Of a stretch of DNA of 7,287 nucleotides, positions 1-5,500 are shown in pieces (position 1 is the stretch's first letter; each line of letters begins with the position of its first letter). The translations under genes and the position numbers were made by a program. Below the pieces are notes generated by a model. The model ran no database searches, was not told where the DNA came from, and worked only from the letters and a program-made list of their open reading frames with translations. Source of the DNA: JAMCRM01 sp041685075 (GTDB lineage: Bacteria; Acidobacteriota; Terriglobia; Bryobacterales; Bryobacteraceae); NCBI GenBank assembly GCA_041685075.1, contig JAWLGN010000281.1, forward strand, positions 1 to 7,287. Reading direction: 5' to 3'.

Positions 1-768
1 ATTGCCGATGACGTAGGTCGTCCCGCCGTTCGGAATATCGGCTTCATAACTTCCGCTGCCGGACTCCTGCGTGAGCCGGTTGTAGAGAATGTAGTTCTCG
101 CCGGCGCGCGACTTGAGCAGATGGCCCACGTTGGAACTGTGGGAATAGTTGAACCGGAAAACGAGCGAAGCCACGCGACCGATGTAGACGTTGTGGGACT
201 GGCCATCGCCGTAACCGTTGCGCGCGAACTCGCTGAATTCAATTACGATTCGGCTGCCTGCGGTGCCGCCCAGGATGCCGTTCTCGTTGTCGTGGAAGTA
301 GCAGTTGCGCACCGTGAGATTACCGCCGTCGACGCGAATGCCCGCTCCGTTCTGGTCGGGAACCTTGGCTCCCGAAAACTCGATGTTCTCGATGACGATG
401 TTGTTGCCCTTGGGAACCCAGATGCCCTTGCCCTGGGCGTACTTGCCGTCGGCAACCAGGTGTGCGCGGCCGTTTACGCCGCGGATCGTCAGGTCGTCGG
501 CATAAAACGCGCATACGTCGCCTGTGTAGACGCCCGCGTCGATTTCGACGGTGTCCCCGGGGGCGGCTACCGCGAGTGCCGCGCAGGGTTGTTGGTAGGG
601 CTTGTCCGGGCCCACCTGCAAGACCGCCGCCGCGAGCGGCAGCGAAGACATCCAGACTGCGGCCAGAGCTGAGGCCAACCAGCGCTGTCGCGGCGCGAAG
701 CGGAAGTGGCGTGGGGCAGCCGACGGGCTGCTCAACTTCAGATCGTTGGGACCGTGAACCATCTTCAT
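1..768 (-). CDS. Secreted right-handed parallel beta-helix protein, 3' end cut off by window edge
   Basis: This frame is open from an ATG at 768 to the left window edge and gives 256 residues without a stop. The first ~48 residues look like an export signal: a long basic n-region (RHFRFAPRQRW), a hydrophobic stretch (LASALAAVWMSSLPLAAA) and likely cleavage near residue 48. The mature part starts VGPDKPYQQPCAAL, followed by GDTVEIDAGVYTGDV, the usual entry into a pectate-lyase-like right-handed beta-helix. Repeating rungs follow: NIVIENIEFSG (about 123-133), LTVRNCYFHDNENGI (151-165), IVIEFSEFARNG (174-185) and LVFRFNYSHSSNVGHL (202-217). The stretches DGQSHNVYIG, KSRAGENYILYNRLT and PNGGTTYVIGN match my memory of a conserved family annotated only as parallel beta-helix repeat protein. 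Polysaccharide binding or cleavage is the general theme of the fold, but no catalytic site is identifiable here. The start is supported by AAGGAG nine bases upstream; the ATG at 762 is an alternative. It has its own promoter after nuoM. Confidence 0.88.
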   Translation of the reverse strand, partial: MKMVHGPNDLKLSSPSAAPRHFRFAPRQRWLASALAAVWMSSLPLAAAVLQVGPDKPYQQPCAALAVAAPGDTVEIDAGVYTGDVCAFYADDLTIRGVNGRAHLVADGKYAQGKGIWVPKGNNIVIENIEFSGAKVPDQNGAGIRVDGGNLTVRNCYFHDNENGILGGTAGSRIVIEFSEFARNGYGDGQSHNVYIGRVASLVFRFNYSHSSNVGHLLKSRAGENYILYNRLTQESGSGSYEADIPNGGTTYVIGN

Positions 769-777
769 CGTGAGGCG

Positions 778-783
778 CTCCTT
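778..783 (-). promoter_or_regulatory. Ribosome binding site of the beta-helix gene
   Basis: AAGGAG on the minus strand lies nine bases before the ATG at 768. It is close to the ideal Shine-Dalgarno sequence and supports the 768 start over the in-frame ATG two codons later. Confidence 0.75.
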
Positions 784-795
784 GGTGTGGTCAAG

Positions 796-833
796 TTTTT
801 CAGGCCTGTGTATCCTGAGTGCTTTTCAGCCTG
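796..833 (-). repeat. Short imperfect direct repeat in the leader of the beta-helix gene
   Basis: Reading the minus strand, CAGGCTGAAAA (833-823) is followed by CAGGCCTGAAAAA (808-796). The copies are 25 bases apart from start to start, and the second contains the palindrome CAGGCCTG. They lie just downstream of the predicted -10 box, so they fall at or after the transcription start. A regulator site or leader structure is possible, but a chance match cannot be excluded for a repeat this short. Confidence 0.3.
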
Positions 834-862
834 AGTATATGGATGCCTCTCGAAGCTGTCAA
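834..862 (-). promoter_or_regulatory. Sigma70-type promoter for the beta-helix gene
   Basis: On the minus strand TTGACA (862-857) is a perfect -35 hexamer. It is followed after exactly 17 bases by TATACT (839-834), one mismatch from the consensus -10. Transcription would start around 827, leaving a leader of about 60 bases before the ATG at 768. It sits in the gap after the nuoM stop, so the beta-helix gene is probably transcribed on its own and not only by readthrough. Confidence 0.8.
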
Positions 863-905
863 GGGGCCCAATCGGCGAAAGGTGCGCCGTCGGGAGCCGT
901 TCGGA

Positions 906-2483
906 TTACCTGGCTGGATGAGTTGGCAGAGCGGCGCCCGGCGAAATCGCCTGGCCCACTTCGGTGGCCTCCAGCGGGTTGGGCAGGTTGTGCTCGGCGT
1001 GGTAGCCGGGGCGAACGCGTTCCACCACCTGCGCCACCGGCCGCTCCAGCATCTTGAAGTACGGCTGCGGGTAGAGGCCGATCCAGAAGACCCACACCAC
1101 CAGCGGCGCGAAGACCGCAATCTCGCGCAGCGAAAGATCGCGCAGCGCGTGGTTGGCTTCCTCCAGTGCGCCCAGCATGGTGCGCTGGTAGAGCCAGATC
1201 AGGTAGGTGCCGCCCAGCGCGATTCCCACCACGACCCACACCGCCCAGTTCAGCGACATCTGGTAGGCGCCTTTCAGAATCGTGATCTCTCCGATAAAGC
1301 CGTTGAGCGGCGGCATCCCCATCGAACTCAGGGCCGCAATCAGAAACACGATGCTGAACACCGGCATCACCCGCAACAGGCCGCCGTAGTCGGCGATCTC
1401 GCGCGTGTGGCGCCGCTCGTAAACCACTCCCACGATCAGGAAGAGCATGCCTGTGGAGATGCCGTGGTTAATCTGCTGCAGGATAGATCCGGCAATCCCC
1501 GCCGGATTGAGCGCGAAGATGCCCAGCGTGCAGAAACCCAGGTGGCTCACTGAGGAGTAGGCCACCAGCTTCTTCCAGTCCTTCTGCATCAGCGATGCCA
1601 GGGCGCCGTAGACGATCCCGATGATGGAAAGCACCGCCATGACGTTGACCACCGTGGGGTCCTTGGCGGATTCGGGCAGCAGCGGCAGGGAGAAGCGCAG
1701 GAAGCCGTAGGTTCCCATCTTCAGCATGATGCTGGCCAGAACCACGGAACCCGCGGTGGGCGCCTCCACGTGGGCGTCCGGCAGCCAGGTGTGGAAGGGA
1801 AACATCGGCACCTTGACGGCGAAGCCCAGGAAGAAGGCCCAGAAGATCCACCACTGCACGTTCCCGGGGACGCTGGTGCGGAGCAGGTCCTGGATGGCGA
1901 AAGAGGCCACCTGAAACTGCTGGTAGTGCTGGTGGTAGAGCATCAGGATGCCGAGCAGCATCAGCACCGAGCCGAGCAGCGTGTAAATAATGAACTTGAT
2001 GGCGGCGTAGCCGCGGCGCGGGCCTCCCCAGATGGCGATGATGAAGTACATGGGCACCAGCACGGCTTCCCAGAAGATGAAGAACAGGAGGAAGTCCATC
2101 GCCACGAAGACCCCCAGCATGCCGGTCTGGAGCAGCAGGAAGAAGGCGTAGTACTCCTTCAGCCTTTCCTGAATGGCGTTCCAACTGGCGAGGATGGCGA
2201 TGGCGCCGATCACGGTGGTCAGCATCACCAGCAGCAGGCTGAAGCCGTCGATGCCGATGTAATAGGAAGCGCCGAGCGAAGGGATCCAGCGCGCTCTTTC
2301 GACGAACTGGAAATCCTGGCTGCTGTCGAACCGGAAGACCAGCGGCAGCGATACCAGGAACCCCGCCAGTGCCACCGCGTTGGCCCACAGCTTGATAGCA
2401 CGTGGGTTCGACGAGGGCAGGAACAGCAGGACCAGCAGTCCCGCCAGGGGGGTGAATACGACGATCGAAAGGAGGTGCTCCAT
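906..2483 (-). CDS. nuoM: NADH-quinone oxidoreductase subunit M (complex I antiporter-like proton pump)
   Basis: The product is 525 residues, close to the ~500 usual for NuoM. It is one of the three antiporter-like subunits in the membrane arm of respiratory complex I that couple quinone reduction by NADH to proton pumping. About 14 hydrophobic segments can be counted, the first at 3-22 and the last near 452-471. Signatures include FFIFWEAVLVPMYFI (134-148), KVPMFPFHTWLPDAHVEAPT (224-243), LKMGTYGFLRF (254-264), SVSHLGF (311-317), NHGISTGMLF (339-348), YERRHTREI (355-363) and PPLNGFIGE (391-399). Key pump residues fit E. coli NuoM (numbering from memory): E139, K224, K255, H314, H340 and E399, corresponding to E144, K234, K265, H322, H348 and E407. 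A hydrophilic tail of about 50 residues follows the last helix. The frame ends in TAA. The ATG at 2483 begins MEHLLSIVVFTPLAG, a normal NuoM start; AGGA lies four bases and GGAGG twelve bases upstream. No other nuo gene is adjacent. MrpD-type antiporters are less likely given the WEA and YERRHTR signatures. Confidence 0.96.
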   Translation of the reverse strand: MEHLLSIVVFTPLAGLLVLLFLPSSNPRAIKLWANAVALAGFLVSLPLVFRFDSSQDFQFVERARWIPSLGASYYIGIDGFSLLLVMLTTVIGAIAILASWNAIQERLKEYYAFFLLLQTGMLGVFVAMDFLLFFIFWEAVLVPMYFIIAIWGGPRRGYAAIKFIIYTLLGSVLMLLGILMLYHQHYQQFQVASFAIQDLLRTSVPGNVQWWIFWAFFLGFAVKVPMFPFHTWLPDAHVEAPTAGSVVLASIMLKMGTYGFLRFSLPLLPESAKDPTVVNVMAVLSIIGIVYGALASLMQKDWKKLVAYSSVSHLGFCTLGIFALNPAGIAGSILQQINHGISTGMLFLIVGVVYERRHTREIADYGGLLRVMPVFSIVFLIAALSSMGMPPLNGFIGEITILKGAYQMSLNWAVWVVVGIALGGTYLIWLYQRTMLGALEEANHALRDLSLREIAVFAPLVVWVFWIGLYPQPYFKMLERPVAQVVERVRPGYHAEHNLPNPLEATEVGQAISPGAALPTHPAR

Positions 2484-2498
2484 ATATTCCTGTGGCCT

Positions 2499-2512
2499 CC
2501 GCGGCGCCGCGG
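2499..2512. repeat. Perfect 14-base GC palindrome next to the nuoM ribosome binding site
   Basis: CCGCGGCGCCGCGG is its own reverse complement. On the nuoM-sense strand it ends in GG, which forms the first two bases of the GGAGG Shine-Dalgarno-like motif (2500-2496). In RNA it could fold as a five-base-pair stem with a GCGC loop and partly hide that motif. It could also be a protein-binding site. In GC-rich DNA a palindrome like this may be incidental. Confidence 0.4.
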
Positions 2513-2537
2513 TACGGCTGTGCCAGGGATAAACCGC

Positions 2538-2546
2538 ATTCTACCA
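2538..2546 (-). promoter_or_regulatory. Possible weak extended -10 promoter for nuoM
   Basis: On the minus strand TGGTAGAAT reads as an extended -10 element (TGn followed by TAGAAT, one mismatch from TATAAT). The expected -35 position carries CGCCCC, which does not match. If used, transcription would start about 50 bases before the nuoM ATG. The alternative is that nuoM is transcribed from further upstream through the envelope gene, whose stop is only 88 bases before the nuoM start and is not followed by a visible terminator. Confidence 0.25.
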
Positions 2547-2571
2547 TCAGGCGGCGCGGCGGGGCGGCAGC

Positions 2572-5500
2572 CTAAAACGCCTGCCCGATGCTGAAGAAGA
2601 GGCGGCCTCCCGGTTCGCCCTGGGCGCGGTCGAGATTGAAGCCGTAGTCCAGGCGCAGGAGGAACCAGGGGGTGCGGACCCGCAGTCCCATCCCGGCGGC
2701 CTTCCGGATATCCCGCAGGCTGAAGTCGGAGACGGTGTCGTAGACGTTCCCTATGTCCACGAAGCCCACCCCGTCGAAGATGCTCACCAGCGGAAAGCGC
2801 AGCTCGTTGTTGATCACCAGCATGGCTTCGCCTCCCAGCGGCTCGCGGCCCAGCGACGGGCCGATGGAGTTCTGCTCGAAGCCCCGGATGGTGGTGGCGC
2901 CACCGGCGAAGAAGCGCTCGCTGAGCGGCACGGACTGGCCGCCGAGCCCCGCCGCCAGGCCCACCCGCACGCCGCCGGCGTAGACCAGCCGGGGGCGGTG
3001 CTCCCGGTTCGTGAACAGGTCGATGCGGGGAGCCTGGAGCGGAATGTAGCGGAAGTACTGCCCGAAGTACTTGATGAAGCGCAGCTCCGAGCCCAGGCTC
3101 GCGGGCGAGAACTGCAGGGCGTGGGACATGAAGCTGCCGCGCGTGGCGTCCAGAATGTCGTCGCGAGTCTCGCGGGTGAGCGCTGTGGTGAGCGAGGCGA
3201 TGCGCAGCGGCACGTCGAAGAAGGGATCGGGGCCGGGGTCGTAGGTGCGGCTGCGCTCGATGCGGTAGCCGTAGTTCAGCAGATAGTTGCCGCGGAGCAT
3301 GGCCTGCTGCTGGAGCGAGAGACCCACGCGGTCCACGTTGAAGGGGTCGGTATCCTGGGTGGCCGGATTGCGCTCGCGGCGGATGTAGGGGCTCGCAATC
3401 GTCTCCAGCGGAAAACGCCGCAGCAGCGGCTGGCTGAAGTGCAGGCGCATCTCCTGCAACTGGGAGTCGTAGCGGGTGCGCAGTCCCAGGGAGCGGGCGC
3501 TGCCGAGCGAGTTGCGGTTGGTCAGATCGGCGATGATGCCGGGCCCGCGCTCGGTATCGTAGAAACCGCCGTAGCGGAGTTCGAACGGCTGCACTTCCCG
3601 CAGCACAACCCGCAGGTTGACGAGCCTATCGGCGCCGGGCTGCGCGGTTTCGGCCGGCTCCCGGACGATCTCCACCGAGGAGTAGGCGCCGGTGTTATAC
3701 AGGTTGCGGCGCGAGGCGGCCAGTTTGCGCAGATCGAGCGGGTCTCCGGGCCGGATCTCCAACTGGCCGCGGATCATCGCTTCGCTGGTGGTGCGGTTGC
3801 CCCGCAGGTCGATCTCGCCGGCCACGCTGCGCGCCTGCTCGTGGATGCGGAACACCACGTTCACCGCGCCCTCGCCGCCGCGCTCCAGCACGGCCTGCAC
3901 CTCGACGTCGTTGTAGCCCCGTTCCCAGTAGATCTCCCGGATGCGCTCGAGCGCATGGTCCCGCAGCACGGGGCGATAGGCCTCGCCCTTGGGCAGCGGC
4001 GCGGCGGCGGCCAGTTCCGCGGAGGAGAGCGCCGCGTTGCCCTCGAAGCTCACCTCGCCCACCCGGTAACGCGGGCCTTCCACCACCGGGAAGATCACCT
4101 TGCCCGTGCCGGTATCGCCGTTCAGCTCGTAGCGCGGGTGTTCCACCGCCGCATCGAGAAAGCCCTGCTGGCGATAGTACTGGGTAAGGGTCTTGGTGAC
4201 GCGTGCCGGCTCGGTGTGGACCGCGGTGGCGAGATCGAACTCCTCCACCGCCTGGCGCAGTTCGTCCGGCGGCAGTTCGCGCGCGCCCTCGAATTCCAAA
4301 TCCACCCGCCGGAACTTCGCCCCCGGCTGGAGATCGAAGCGCACGAGTTTATCCGCAGGGCCGCGCATCGAGATGGCGTGCTCGACGCGCGCCTGGAGGT
4401 AGCGCTCTTCCACCAGCCAGGCACGCAGAATGCGGGCGGCGTCGGAGGTGCGCTGCGCATCGAAGGCGCCGCTTATCCAGGCATCCCGCACGCGGTTGCG
4501 CACATCGCCCGGCGGCGTGAGTCCCTCGAAAGCGAACTCCACCTTGGGCCCCGGCTCGATGTGCAGGTCGAGGTCCACGGTGCCGTTGGCCTGCCTGCGC
4601 TCGAGCCGGAGCCCGGTCTCGAGCAGCCCTTCCCGCGCGTAGAGACGGCTGACGTCGTCCAGGCCCCGGCGAATCTTGAAGAAATCGTACTCCTGGCCGG
4701 GCTTGGCATCGAGCTTTCCGAGCACCTGCGCCTGGGGAAAGAAACTGTCCCCGAGAATCGAGACCTGGCCGATGCGACGTTCCGCCCGCTGCCGGAGAGC
4801 GCGGCGGCGCCCGAGCCCGCCGAAGCTCAGGTAGTGGCGGAAGTCGAAACGGAAGCTGCCGTCGGCCTGCCGGACCCCCCGGGAGGTGAAGCGCCGGGTG
4901 ATGTCGTACTCCGCCACGTAGATCTGGTCGGAGCTGTTGATGAGGTCCATCGAGTAGATCAGGCCGAGTTTGCGGGTGATGTCCTGCCCCACGGTGAGGC
5001 GCGCGCTGGGGTCGGTTTCGGCGGCGATCAGGTTGGGCTCGATCCGCACGGTGCTCAGGCCGGTGGCGCCCTCGATGCCCCGCCCGATGGAAGACCCCAC
5101 CCGCCCTGCGAGGTACGAGAGCACCTGGTTGCTCGCCACCGCCACCTCCTGCCCGCGCATCTCCTCCATGGTCTTGCCGGTGAGCAGCACCGCCAGGATC
5201 TCGGGCTCCGGCAGTTCGGGGTCCGAGGTCAGGACCGTCTCGGTGTTGCCGGGCGTGCCGGTGACCTGCAGGGTGATGTCGTAGTCTGCGGCGCTGGTGC
5301 GGGCCAGGATGTCGAGGTTCGGTTCAATGCGCCGCTCGTTGGTGAACGTGACGACGCCGCGCTCGATGGCATAGGCGCGTTCCTGAAGCCGTATCTCGCC
5401 GCCTTCTTCAATCACCAGGCGGCCGGAGAGACCCGGCTCGTAGGGTGTCCCCAGCAGGCGCAAGTCCGCGCTGACCTCGGCTTTCCCCAGGTTGTTGTCC

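Noticed and set aside
121..672. Plus-strand open frame of 183 codons opposite the beta-helix gene
   Set aside because: The minus strand encodes an obvious signal peptide and beta-helix rungs with a promoter and ribosome binding site. The plus-strand frame is low-complexity Val/Ala/Asp and overlaps it completely.
863..905. Intrinsic terminator after nuoM
   Set aside because: The sequence after the TAA has GC-rich patches but no convincing stem followed by a T run.
819..1553. Plus-strand open frame of 244 codons opposite nuoM
   Set aside because: It is antisense to clear NuoM coding sequence, and its product is Arg/His/Gln-rich with no recognisable domain, typical of a shadow frame in GC-rich DNA.
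1468..2547. Minus-strand 359-codon frame overlapping nuoM
   Set aside because: It is a +1 shadow of nuoM: Arg/His/Ala-rich, with no membrane segments or motifs.
1770..2594. Plus-strand open frame of 274 codons across the nuoM 5' half and its leader
   Set aside because: Its Asp/Glu/His/Gln-rich composition mirrors the hydrophobic NuoM codons on the other strand; it shows no domain and no convincing ribosome binding site.
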